From positions 1-14,842 of the forward strand of contig JALGXY010000337.1 of NCBI GenBank assembly GCA_029824495.1: a stretch of DNA of 14,842 nt, in the 5' to 3' direction. Both the position numbers and the translations under genes were made by a program. Below, piece by piece: positions 1 through 7,302 of this stretch. Source of the DNA: Fimbriimonadia bacterium. Lineage in GTDB: Bacteria; Armatimonadota; Fimbriimonadia; Fimbriimonadales; Fimbriimonadaceae. The number at the start of each line of letters is the position of its first letter. Positions within the stretch are counted from its first letter, which is position 1. A model generated the notes under the pieces. That model saw only the letters and a program-made list of their open reading frames with translations. It was not told the DNA's origin and did no database searches.

Positions 1-2
1 AT

Positions 3-743
3 TTTCGCCCTCAAGATTTGAACCCGTTGCTCGAGGAAGCTGGCTACCGAGGCTCGGTGGCAGTTCAGGCTCCTCAGACCCTGCAAGAGACCGGCTGGCT
101 GCTCCACCTCTCGGACGTGTTCGACACAGTCTTAGGCGTTGTCGGCTGGGTCGACCTCTGCTCAGATGACGCAGGCGAACAGCTCGACAGGTATCTGGAG
201 CACCCTCGGCTCTGCGGCGTGCGGCACATCGTCCAAGGCGAGCCCTCTGGGTTCTTGGCCCGCGATGATTTTCGTCGAGGCATCGGGCTGCTGGAAGAGC
301 GAGGACTCACTTACGATATCCTGACGTTCCACCACCAGCTTCCCGAAGCGATCGACTTTGCCCGAGCATTCCCAAACCAGCCGTTCGTGTTGGATCACAT
401 CTCAAAGCCGAACATTCGCGAGGGTCTGCTCGACCCTTGGCGCGCCGATATCGCCGAGCTGGCCAAGTGCGAAAATGTGACCTGCAAACTCTCGGGCATG
501 TCGTTCGAAGCAGATTGGGAGACCTGGTCGCCAGCTGCTCTCAAGCCCTATGTTGACCACGTTCTGGAGTGCTTTGGTCCTCAGCGGCTGATGGTCGGCT
601 CCGACTGGCCCGTCTGCCTCCCGGCAGGTTCTTATGCGAAGACAATGGCCGCCACAGAGTCGCTGATCGAGCACCTTTCTCAGGACGAACAGGCTCGGAT
701 CCTCGGCGGGACAGCGATCGACTTTTACGGGTTGATGGTCTAG
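3..743 (+). CDS. Amidohydrolase family 2 lactonase-like protein (5' partial)
   Basis: This resembles the COG3618 metal-dependent hydrolases, which open sugar-acid lactones such as L-fuconolactone or L-rhamnonolactone in the cytoplasm. The frame is open from the left edge (FRPQDLNPLLEEAG), and the family's N-terminal HxH metal motif, about 40 residues upstream of what is visible, lies outside the window. The internal TTG at 18 is therefore not the true start. Visible family marks are VAVQAPQTLQET, the GVRHIVQ strand, a DHISKP motif with a likely metal or substrate histidine, CKLSG, and GSDWPVC near the C-terminus carrying the conserved aspartate. The C-terminus looks complete. Its stop codon overlaps the presumed stop of the opposing Gfo/Idh/MocA gene, so no terminator lies between them. 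The neighbouring dehydrogenases suggest a sugar oxidation pathway (sugar to lactone to acid). Exact substrate is unknown. Confidence 0.85.
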   Translation, partial: FRPQDLNPLLEEAGYRGSVAVQAPQTLQETGWLLHLSDVFDTVLGVVGWVDLCSDDAGEQLDRYLEHPRLCGVRHIVQGEPSGFLARDDFRRGIGLLEERGLTYDILTFHHQLPEAIDFARAFPNQPFVLDHISKPNIREGLLDPWRADIAELAKCENVTCKLSGMSFEADWETWSPAALKPYVDHVLECFGPQRLMVGSDWPVCLPAGSYAKTMAATESLIEHLSQDEQARILGGTAIDFYGLMV

Positions 744-1713
744 CCAGCGCTGTTGTAGCACTCTTCGACAAGGGCTGAACGCCTGCCATTGTCCCGATGA
801 ATGCGTGCGGGAACCAGGAGCCTGTCAGCGGCACTTTCTGCCAATCTGACTGCTCATCGTTGGTCCAGATCAGCCAATCCTCAAGCCCGTCTGGATAGTT
901 CATATTGAGGCCCATTTGGAACTTGATCGCGCCCTTTGTGCCCTCGATCTTAATGTAGCTCTCCTGCTCCTGCGTGCCCCACTTGTGCCCGTGATAGGTG
1001 TTCACCAACGCCCGCAGATTATTGTTGTATTCGAGGATGATTGCCGACCGCGAAGAGTGAAGATTGGGCGAGAGCGGATGCTTGATCGTATTCGCTTTGA
1101 CGTTGACCGGGTCGCCGATCAGACTGCGAATCAGGTCGAGATAGTGGATCGAGTGGTAGACGATCTCCATCCGGGGAGCCAATTCGAGGAAATCCCAAAT
1201 CTCCCAAGGCGTGTGCACACAGACCTTCGCTTCAATCTCAAGGACATCGCCGATCAGCCCCTGGGCGATGATGTCTCTTGCTGCCAGTGAATAGGGAGCC
1301 GTGCGAAGCTGGAAATTCACGGCAGCGCGGAGCTGTTTTTCACGGCAGACCTCCAAAATTTCATCGGCCTGTGCCAGGTCTTCACCCATAGGCTTCTGGA
1401 TCAAAACGGATGCTTGGTCTGGCAGCACGCGCAGGATGGCAGATACGTGACTTGCCGGTGTCGCGAGGTCGTAAACAACATCAGTTCCGAACTGGTCTAC
1501 CATGTGGCCGACAGATTCGCTGACCGTCTTGATGCCGAAATCAAGTGCAAGTGATTCCGCCGACTCTGGGTTGACATCGAAAACCGAGACGACCGGAAAC
1601 TCAGCCAGATCGTAGGCCGGCAGATGGGCATGCCGCATGATTCCCCCTGCTCCGATCGCGCAGATTGGACGCGGCCGCTGTGGCATTTTGGGGGTCTGAT
1701 TGAAGCTGCTCAT
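740..1713 (-). pseudogene. Gfo/Idh/MocA family oxidoreductase, apparent C-terminal deletion and frameshift
   Basis: This is an NAD(P)-dependent sugar or sugar-acid dehydrogenase-like protein. The N-terminus has a Rossmann fold (AIGAGGI at about residues 19-25). The usual EKP catalytic motif reads QKP (VLIQKPMGED), and the C-terminal GFO_IDH_MocA domain contains EIVYHSIHYLDLIRS. The ATG start overlaps the preceding stop as ATGA. The family match holds to WFPHAFIGTMAG (about residue 311). In the same frame translation then runs on to 541 as a basic, low-quality tail antisense to the lactonase. In another frame, directly after the break, the sequence reads SALVEECYNSAG and a stop at 740-742, which matches the family's usual end (ALVEACY-type). 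About 20-25 residues that normally lie between these blocks are absent. This could be a real lesion or an assembly error. If the gene is expressed as read, the catalytic core would remain. Confidence 0.75.
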
Positions 1714-2912
1714 CCGGCCAGGATCTCCTCTGCTCTATTCTGAGCCTTTTGCAGCGCTTCCTGCGGGCGCATCTCCTGCTTCATGACGGCTGCAACAGCA
1801 TCGCTGATCGCACTGTTGATCGCAGGGTACTCGGGGATGCGGGGCAGAATCTGGCTGTTTTCGTGTGTCGGCTCCATCAGCTGGTAGGCAGGCAGACGGC
1901 TCTGAATCTCCGGGTTCTGCCAAGTCGACAAGCGAACCCCGCTGCAGCCGCTTTCGGTCGTCACCACATCCATTTCGGCCTGAGCGATGTGCTTAAAGAA
2001 CTCCCACGCCTCATCCTGGTTCTTCGAGCTGCTCAAGATCGTCATCGCCCAGAACACATTGAGCGATACCGAGCGCCCCCTCTTCCCTCTTCCTTTCGGC
2101 ATCATCGAGCAGGCATTGAGTCCTCTAATCTGAGAGTCCGGTTCTTCGGCTGTCACTGCGAAACCGGACCAGTTCCACATCATCGCGGCGCGGCCGCTGG
2201 CGTAATAGTCACCCGACTCGACGCTGTTCAAGTCGAGGCATGTCTTTTCAACCACCTGGTTAACATGCACCAGGTTGTGCATAAACTGCAGCGCCTCTTC
2301 ACCCTCCCTGCTGGCAAAACTGGGACGCCCATCCGTCAGCAGCTCGCCGCCTCGGCTCCACAGGTGGACCAGGAAGTCGTACACGTTGTTGTGGCCGTCT
2401 GGATAGGCCCCCATACAGGCTCCCCAAAGACCTTCAAGGGGACGTGTGAAGTAGACCGCAACATCAAGGAACTCGGGCCAAGATTTCGGCGGCCTCAGGT
2501 CAAATCCTGAAAGATCCTTAAACCGCTGCTGCTCTTCAGGGTCCTCGAACAGATCTTTCCTGTAGTGCAGCACTTGAGGCCCGTCGTGATACGGCAGCCC
2601 CCAGACGGCTCCGTCGAATTCCACCAATTGGTGCATCGCCTTGTGCCAGCCCTCTGGCCATCCTACAGGAGGGTCATCTTCAAACCGCGAGGTCAAGTCA
2701 ACAAACGCGCCATTTTTGGCGCCTTCCGGGATCCAGTCGGTCACCGAAAGAAACAGGTCAAAGTCGCCGGGATCGGAGCCCGAGACAAACCGCAGTTCAT
2801 GCTCACCAATGTCGAAGGAGACAAACTCCGCATCGCCGCTCCATGCCTCGATGTGCGAGCCGATCGCACGCTCAAAGGCAGACCAGTCTCGGACGGCGAT
2901 CTTCAGGCTCAT
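1710..2912 (-). CDS. Sugar ABC solute-binding-like protein lacking a signal peptide
   Basis: The 400-residue product resembles family 1 extracellular sugar-binding proteins (SBP_bac_1/8). Supporting segments are FDLFLSVTDWIPEGAKNG, a VWGLPYHDGPQVLHYRKDLFED strand-loop typical of these proteins, PPKSWPEFLDVA, a GRAAMMWNWSG hinge-region segment, and a C-terminal helix ending in ALQKAQNRAEEILAG. I chose the ATG at 2912 because it forms an ATGA overlap with the upstream stop; the longer in-frame version from 2948 adds only 12 residues inside the neighbour. From this start the protein begins MSLKIAVRDW and goes straight into the first beta strand. There is no hydrophobic leader and no lipobox cysteine, so it should stay in the cytoplasm. 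No permease or ATPase gene is present. It may be a cytoplasmic ligand-binding protein of the metabolic module, or its leader has been lost. Confidence 0.8.
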   Translation of the reverse strand: MSLKIAVRDWSAFERAIGSHIEAWSGDAEFVSFDIGEHELRFVSGSDPGDFDLFLSVTDWIPEGAKNGAFVDLTSRFEDDPPVGWPEGWHKAMHQLVEFDGAVWGLPYHDGPQVLHYRKDLFEDPEEQQRFKDLSGFDLRPPKSWPEFLDVAVYFTRPLEGLWGACMGAYPDGHNNVYDFLVHLWSRGGELLTDGRPSFASREGEEALQFMHNLVHVNQVVEKTCLDLNSVESGDYYASGRAAMMWNWSGFAVTAEEPDSQIRGLNACSMMPKGRGKRGRSVSLNVFWAMTILSSSKNQDEAWEFFKHIAQAEMDVVTTESGCSGVRLSTWQNPEIQSRLPAYQLMEPTHENSQILPRIPEYPAINSAISDAVAAVMKQEMRPQEALQKAQNRAEEILAG

Positions 2913-3418
2913 GGCCGTTCGATTTCGACACCGTCGACACTGCCCCATATACGGCCAGCCGGAGGCTGCTGCATCTCAAGAGTGATGTCGTCTGGATCGA
3001 GGAAGTAAACGGTGAATCCGCCCTTGTTGACACCGGCCTCAATTGCGATCGGCGCTGGCGCCTTGAACCGCACGCCCGCAGCTGAGAGCCTCTCATAGTC
3101 GCCGTGGATATCGTCGGTCACAAAGCAGAGGTGGGGAGAGCCGGCTCGGTTGGTCTCCGTGCCAGCAGGCTCACCTTTAGGGTTCACATACTCGACCAGC
3201 TCGAAATGGTGGTTCGAGGGGCCGACAAACGCACCTGGCAGCCGGAGCATGGCCACCTTTAGATCAGCGTTCGGGTAGCCGACCAGTTTCGACGTGTACT
3301 CGTTGGCCTGCTGCTGGCGATGAACCAGCTCCATGCCGAGAAGATCGCAGTAGAACTCGATCGACTTTTCGATGTCATCAACCGTAAAACTTGTGTGCCA
3401 AATCCCTGTGAAACTCAT
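2909..3418 (-). CDS. VOC (glyoxalase/bleomycin resistance/dioxygenase) family protein
   Basis: A small two-module VOC-fold metalloenzyme of 169 residues. Counting from the ATG at 3418, the likely 2-His-2-Glu metal site is His8 (WHTSFTV), Glu73 (HHFELVEY), His96 (SPHLCFV) and Glu148 (ITLEM). It has the start of a paired beta-alpha-beta-beta-beta module and the typical late motif YFLDPDD. Family members are lactoylglutathione lyases, epimerases, extradiol dioxygenases or isomerases, and the sequence does not decide which. The ATG at 3418 is preferred because GAGG sits five bases upstream. A GTG at 3424 overlaps the SDR stop and would place the start inside that ribosome-binding site. The gene lies in the middle of the sugar oxidation train and overlaps the solute-binding-like gene by four bases. 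Confidence 0.85.
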   Translation of the reverse strand: MSFTGIWHTSFTVDDIEKSIEFYCDLLGMELVHRQQQANEYTSKLVGYPNADLKVAMLRLPGAFVGPSNHHFELVEYVNPKGEPAGTETNRAGSPHLCFVTDDIHGDYERLSAAGVRFKAPAPIAIEAGVNKGGFTVYFLDPDDITLEMQQPPAGRIWGSVDGVEIERP

Positions 3419-3420
3419 GA

Positions 3421-4182
3421 TCACCTCATCAAGATGCCGCCGCAGACCTCAAGGGTCTGGCCGGTGATATAGCTCGATTCGTCCGACGCAAAAAACAGTG
3501 CGGTTTTGGCCACCTCTTCTGGCGTGCCGACCTTGCCGAGCGGAATCTGATCGAGCATCGGCTGCAGAGCCTCTTCAAAGCTGATGCCCTGCATAGCCGC
3601 CCTGCGATTGAAGTTGCCCTCCATCATCGGCGTGCGGATCAGGCCAGGCGCCAGCGCGTTGACGCGGATGTTGTCCGGAGCCCAAACGAGTGCACAAGAG
3701 CGCGTCATACTGACGATCGCCGCTTTGCTCGCACCATAGGCGGCCTGCTCCTTTTTGGGCAGGAACGAAGACATGCTCGCCATGTTCAAGATCGTGCCGC
3801 CGCCAAGCTCTTTCATCCTTTCAGCACAGAGCTGGGAAAGAAAGAACGAGCCATGAACATTGATCTGAAAGGTCTTAGTCCAGTTGGAAAAGTCCTCCTG
3901 TTCCAAGGGCACGGTCGTACAGATCCCCGCACAGTTAACCAAATGGTTAGGCACGCCGAGCTTCTCAACGACCTCATCAAAGACGCCCTTCAGCCCTTCC
4001 AGATCGCCGATATCGCAGCGCACTGCGATGCCGCCGACTGACTCGGCAACGGCAGCAGCTGCTTCAAGATTCAGGTCGAGAACGGCGACTCTTGCGCCTT
4101 CGGCCGCATAGGCTTCCGCGATCGCCTTGCCGATGCCTTGAGCAGCACCAGTGACAATCGCGACCTGTCCGGCCAAACGCAT
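3421..4182 (-). CDS. SDR family NAD(P)-dependent oxidoreductase
   Basis: A classical short-chain dehydrogenase of 253 residues. It has the cofactor motif TGAAQGIG at residues 11-18, Asp36 at the end of the second strand (favouring NAD over NADP), NCAG at 83-86, and INVHG at about 107-111. The catalytic Ser (about 138), Tyr149 and Lys153 occur in a YGASK motif. The C-terminus SYITGQTLEVCGGILMR is the family's usual dimer segment. Likely substrates in this setting are a sugar, sugar acid or hydroxy-keto acid; fucose/arabinose-type or 2-keto-3-deoxy-acid dehydrogenases are comparable, but specificity cannot be assigned. Its ATG overlaps the E1 beta stop as TGATG, which points to coupled translation. 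The end of the gene carries the ribosome-binding site of the VOC gene. Confidence 0.9.
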   Translation of the reverse strand: MRLAGQVAIVTGAAQGIGKAIAEAYAAEGARVAVLDLNLEAAAAVAESVGGIAVRCDIGDLEGLKGVFDEVVEKLGVPNHLVNCAGICTTVPLEQEDFSNWTKTFQINVHGSFFLSQLCAERMKELGGGTILNMASMSSFLPKKEQAAYGASKAAIVSMTRSCALVWAPDNIRVNALAPGLIRTPMMEGNFNRRAAMQGISFEEALQPMLDQIPLGKVGTPEEVAKTALFFASDESSYITGQTLEVCGGILMR

Positions 4183-5153
4183 CAGCTCACCAGTTCCTTC
4201 GCGGTTGAGACAACCCTGCCGACGCTCGGCAGCATGACCTCTTCAAGTACACCGCTGAACGGCACGGGAGAATCGAGACCGCAGACGCGCAGCACCGGAG
4301 CGTCGAGCTCGTCAAACAGCTTTTCTTGAATCTGTGCCGCAAGATCAGCACCGATGCCGCACCGAGCGTGACTGTCGTGAACGACCATCGCCCGGTGGGT
4401 TTTGGAGACCGACTCAGCCACTGTATCGAAATCGAGCGGATTCAGAGTCCGAAGATCGACCACTTCAGCATCGATGCCTTCTGCAGCGAGCTTCTCGGCC
4501 GCTTCGAGCGCCATGTGGACGCAGTAGGAGTAGCTGAAGATCGTCAGGTCTTTGCCGCTTCGCTTGACGTCCGCCTTGCCGATCGGAACCGTGTAGTCGC
4601 CTTCCGGAACCTCGCCCTTGATGCCGTAGAGCTGCTTATGCTCCACAAACAGCACTGGGCTGTTGTCCTGAATCGATGAGGTGAGCAGACCCTTGGCATC
4701 TGCCGGAGTGCTGGCCGTCACGACCTTGATTCCGGGGACATGCACGAAAAGAGCCTCCAGCATCTGCGAGTGCTGTGCCGCTGCACCTTTCCAGCCGCCG
4801 CCCTGGGTTCGGATCGTCAGCGGAAGCTGAACGGTCCCGCCAGACATATAGATCGTCTTTGCCAGCTGGTTCTGGATCTGGTCCATCGCCACCAGCGCAA
4901 AATCGAAGAACATCAGCTCGATTACCGGGCGCACGCCACGCAGCGCTGCACCGATGCCCATGCCGATAAACCCAGATTCTGAGATCGGCGTATCGATCAT
5001 CTTCTTGTCGCCGAACTCTTCGAGCAGGCCCTTGGTGACCTGCATCATGCCGCCGTGGTGGGCGATATCCTCGCCGAACATCACCACTTCAGTGTCGCGC
5101 CGCATCTCCATGCGGATCGCATCTTTTACAGCTTCGCTGTAGGTCATTTCCAT
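4182..5153 (-). CDS. 2-oxoacid dehydrogenase (acetoin/pyruvate type) E1 component, beta subunit
   Basis: The beta subunit of a TPP-dependent heterotetrameric E1 enzyme, 323 residues, full length for the family. Visible features are MFGEDIAHHGG at about 25-35, the DTPISESGFIGMGIGAA segment with Glu59 (which normally activates the TPP aminopyrimidine), FFDFALVAMDQIQNQ, the HSQMLEALFVHVPGIKVV segment with a conserved histidine, and the C-terminal transketolase domain (EVVDLRTLNPLDFDTV). E1 decarboxylates a 2-oxoacid or cleaves acetoin and passes the acyl group to lipoyl-E2. No E2 or E3 gene follows. Instead the SDR gene overlaps its stop by one base. Sequence resembles AcoB/PdhB equally, so the substrate stays open. 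Confidence 0.9.
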   Translation of the reverse strand: MEMTYSEAVKDAIRMEMRRDTEVVMFGEDIAHHGGMMQVTKGLLEEFGDKKMIDTPISESGFIGMGIGAALRGVRPVIELMFFDFALVAMDQIQNQLAKTIYMSGGTVQLPLTIRTQGGGWKGAAAQHSQMLEALFVHVPGIKVVTASTPADAKGLLTSSIQDNSPVLFVEHKQLYGIKGEVPEGDYTVPIGKADVKRSGKDLTIFSYSYCVHMALEAAEKLAAEGIDAEVVDLRTLNPLDFDTVAESVSKTHRAMVVHDSHARCGIGADLAAQIQEKLFDELDAPVLRVCGLDSPVPFSGVLEEVMLPSVGRVVSTAKELVS

Positions 5154-6145
5154 CAGGCGAACACTCCTCGGGAGACATCTTCCGGCTTCGGCTCAGGCCC
5201 AGCAAGCGCAAATTCTTTTGCTGCAGCCACCAGGTCAGCCGCCTCCTGCTCAATCGTTTTGAGATCTTTGGCCGTGCAGATCTTTCTCTTCTTCAGAACG
5301 GCGCCAAACCGGATGATCGGCGACTTGTCCTTCCATTCCTGGACCTCCTCCTTGGTTCGATAGCTGCCGATGCCTGGATCGAGCTGGTAGTGACCGCAGG
5401 TGCGGTAGGTCATCGCCTCGATCAGAGTCGGGCCGCCGCCGCTGCGCGCCTTTTCGACAGCGGCACATACCGTGTCGTAAACCTCGAGCGGATCGTTGCC
5501 GTCGATCTTCACACCGTCGAAGCCGTAAGCTGCTGCTCGCTGGTGAACTTCCGTCACTCCCGAAGAACGATCAAGAGGTGTCATCTCTGCGTATAGGTTG
5601 TTTTCGCAGAAGAAGATCATCGGCAGCTTCCAGAGCCCTGCCATATTCATCACCTCGTGCATCGCTCCCTGGTTCATAGCGCCGTCGCCGAATGCTGAGA
5701 GCGCCACTGAATCGTCACCCTTGATCCACGACGCGAATGCTGCGCCGACCGCAGTCGGGACACCACCAGCAACGATGCCGTTGGCACCCAAAACACCGAT
5801 TTCAGGATCGAAGATATGCATCTTGCCGCCACGCCCGTGACAAGTGCCATTTTCGCGGCCGATGATTTCGGCCAAAACCTTGCCGAGGTCGATGCCTTTG
5901 GCCAGATAGTAGCCATGGCCTCTGTAGGTCATCGTGATCGCGTCATCTTTGCGCAGTGCGAGGCAGGCGCCAGCGGGACAGGCCTCCTGTCCTTCGGTCA
6001 AATGGAGTGATCCACGCAGCTGCCCATCTTTAGAGAGCTGAAGCAGAGTCTCCTCAAACTTCCTCAGGGTCCACATCTGTCGATAGAGGGACTTGAGGGC
6101 GTCATCTGAGAGGCTCTCTGAGGGCCGGGATGATGCCTTTGGCAT
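5153..6145 (-). CDS. 2-oxoacid dehydrogenase (acetoin/pyruvate type) E1 component, alpha subunit
   Basis: The TPP-binding alpha subunit, 330 residues, paired with the E1 beta gene that overlaps it by one base (TGATG). The thiamine-binding motif runs from GDG at 153-155 to NN at 182-183, about the 30-residue span expected. The conserved His48 (SLHLTEGQEA), TYRGHG (73-78) and GGKMH (106-110) of this family are present. The phosphorylation-loop-like motif YRTCGHYQLDPG is also present near residue 240. It starts nine bases after the stop of the CNNM-like gene and has only a weak upstream AGG, so it probably depends on read-through transcription from upstream. In organisms with a normal pyruvate dehydrogenase this type of pair is often acetoin- or sugar-acid-specific. 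That is inference here. Confidence 0.92.
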   Translation of the reverse strand: MPKASSRPSESLSDDALKSLYRQMWTLRKFEETLLQLSKDGQLRGSLHLTEGQEACPAGACLALRKDDAITMTYRGHGYYLAKGIDLGKVLAEIIGRENGTCHGRGGKMHIFDPEIGVLGANGIVAGGVPTAVGAAFASWIKGDDSVALSAFGDGAMNQGAMHEVMNMAGLWKLPMIFFCENNLYAEMTPLDRSSGVTEVHQRAAAYGFDGVKIDGNDPLEVYDTVCAAVEKARSGGGPTLIEAMTYRTCGHYQLDPGIGSYRTKEEVQEWKDKSPIIRFGAVLKKRKICTAKDLKTIEQEAADLVAAAKEFALAGPEPKPEDVSRGVFA

Positions 6146-6154
6146 GCGGCGGTT

Positions 6155-7255
6155 TTACCTGACGCCTTCACTGCGTGACTGCTGTTCCCGGCGTGCTTCT
6201 TCCTGGAGATCAGCGACCACATCGGTTTCATCAAGTATCTCACCGGTCAACTCTTCCAATACGTCTTCCAGCGTGACAACTCCAGCGACTCCACCGAACT
6301 CATCTGAAACGATATGCAGGTGCTCACGGCGAGAGCGGAACGAGGTCAAAAGCTCCTGAGCTGACACGCTCGTCGGGACAACATGAACCGGCCTCACAAG
6401 TTCGGCTAAACTTCGATCCTTGCTGCCGGCAATAAGCGAACGGAGGAGTTCGTCTTTAAGAGCGACTCCGAGAACGTCATCCACAGCTTCACCCACCACT
6501 ACAATTCGGGAATGGACCGATGCACTGATCTTCTCTTCGGACTCTGCAAGCGTCGAGGAGCCCTCAAGCGACGTCATTGCGACCCGTGGCGTCATCAGCT
6601 CACCAGCGGTCTTCTCTTTGAGCTGGAAGACCCTCTGAATCAGGTCTGATTCCCACCGGCTGATACTGCCGGCTTTATGGCTGTCTTTGGCCAGAAGCTT
6701 CAGCTCCTGCTCGCGAATATTGTGGCTGATCGCAGTCCTATCGAGCGATCCCGTGAACCTCTCAATCAGCCAAATCACAGGCGAAAAGAGTGTCGTCAAG
6801 ACTCTGATTGGCCCAGCAGCTGCGAGCGAGATCTTTAGACAGTGTCGCTCGCCAATCGTCTTGGGGATGATCTCCGAAAATACGATGACAAGAAAGGTGA
6901 CGACCGCCGTAAAGATGCCGAGCACGGCACTATCGAACATTTCGGCAGCCATGCCACCAATGATGATCGAGCCGACAATGTTGAAGATATTGTTGAGGAT
7001 GACGATCGTTGCGATCGGCCGCCCTAAGGCCTCTTTGATGCCGAGAAGCTTCTTGGCGCGAGCTGAGCCCTCTTCCGCCAGAGTCTTGATCTGAATGTGT
7101 GGCGTGGAAAAGAGTGCCGCCTCGGTGCCGGAGCAGAGAGCTGATCCGAGGAGGACAATGAGAACAGTTGCGGCAAGGCCGACCATCAGCTCAGGAGCAG
7201 GGACTGCACCAAGCATCAGGTCTGGCGAGATACTGAGAGGATCAGGGTCGTTCAT
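6155..7255 (-). CDS. CNNM/CorC-HlyC family membrane protein (DUF21 plus CBS pair), short form
   Basis: An inner-membrane protein of 366 residues from the family linked to magnesium or cobalt efflux and tolerance. The N-terminal DUF21 domain has about four hydrophobic segments, beginning with VGLAATVLIVLLGSALCSGT near residue 25 and including the NNIFNIVGSIIIGG and VVTFLVIVFSEIIPKTIGE stretches; the last carries the family's PKTIGE motif. The cytoplasmic part holds two CBS motifs, first at ELMTPRVAMTSLE and second at VVTLEDVLEELTGEI. The usual C-terminal CorC_HlyC (transporter-associated) domain is missing, as in several short family members; the tail is a charged Glu/Arg-rich helix. Its membership in a metabolic train is odd, and the 47-base gap before it may hold its own weak promoter. 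Confidence 0.88.
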   Translation of the reverse strand: MNDPDPLSISPDLMLGAVPAPELMVGLAATVLIVLLGSALCSGTEAALFSTPHIQIKTLAEEGSARAKKLLGIKEALGRPIATIVILNNIFNIVGSIIIGGMAAEMFDSAVLGIFTAVVTFLVIVFSEIIPKTIGERHCLKISLAAAGPIRVLTTLFSPVIWLIERFTGSLDRTAISHNIREQELKLLAKDSHKAGSISRWESDLIQRVFQLKEKTAGELMTPRVAMTSLEGSSTLAESEEKISASVHSRIVVVGEAVDDVLGVALKDELLRSLIAGSKDRSLAELVRPVHVVPTSVSAQELLTSFRSRREHLHIVSDEFGGVAGVVTLEDVLEELTGEILDETDVVADLQEEARREQQSRSEGVR

Positions 7256-7302
7256 TCTGTTCTTTACGAGAGTCTGTCAAGACTTCCAATTTCGATTATC
7301 GG

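Noticed and set aside
541..740. C-terminal extension of the Gfo/Idh/MocA reading frame to a 390-residue protein
   Set aside because: The extra residues are arginine-, serine- and proline-rich, antisense to the well-conserved lactonase, and the family's proper ending is found in another frame.
402..761. Minus-strand open frame antisense to the lactonase
   Set aside because: No family resemblance, and it lies opposite a conserved coding region.
1749..2510. Long plus-strand open frame opposite the solute-binding-like gene
   Set aside because: It is a composition shadow of the minus-strand gene: no recognisable domain, histidine- and arginine-rich, and no start signals.
2913..2948. Twelve-residue N-terminal extension of the solute-binding-like protein
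   Set aside because: It overlaps the VOC gene, begins without a ribosome-binding site and adds no signal peptide; the ATGA overlap at 2912 is the better start.
7256..7302. TTGACA (minus strand, 7280-7275) as the -35 of a promoter for the CNNM-like gene
   Set aside because: No acceptable -10 at 16-18 bases spacing before the ATG, so it is not listed as a promoter.
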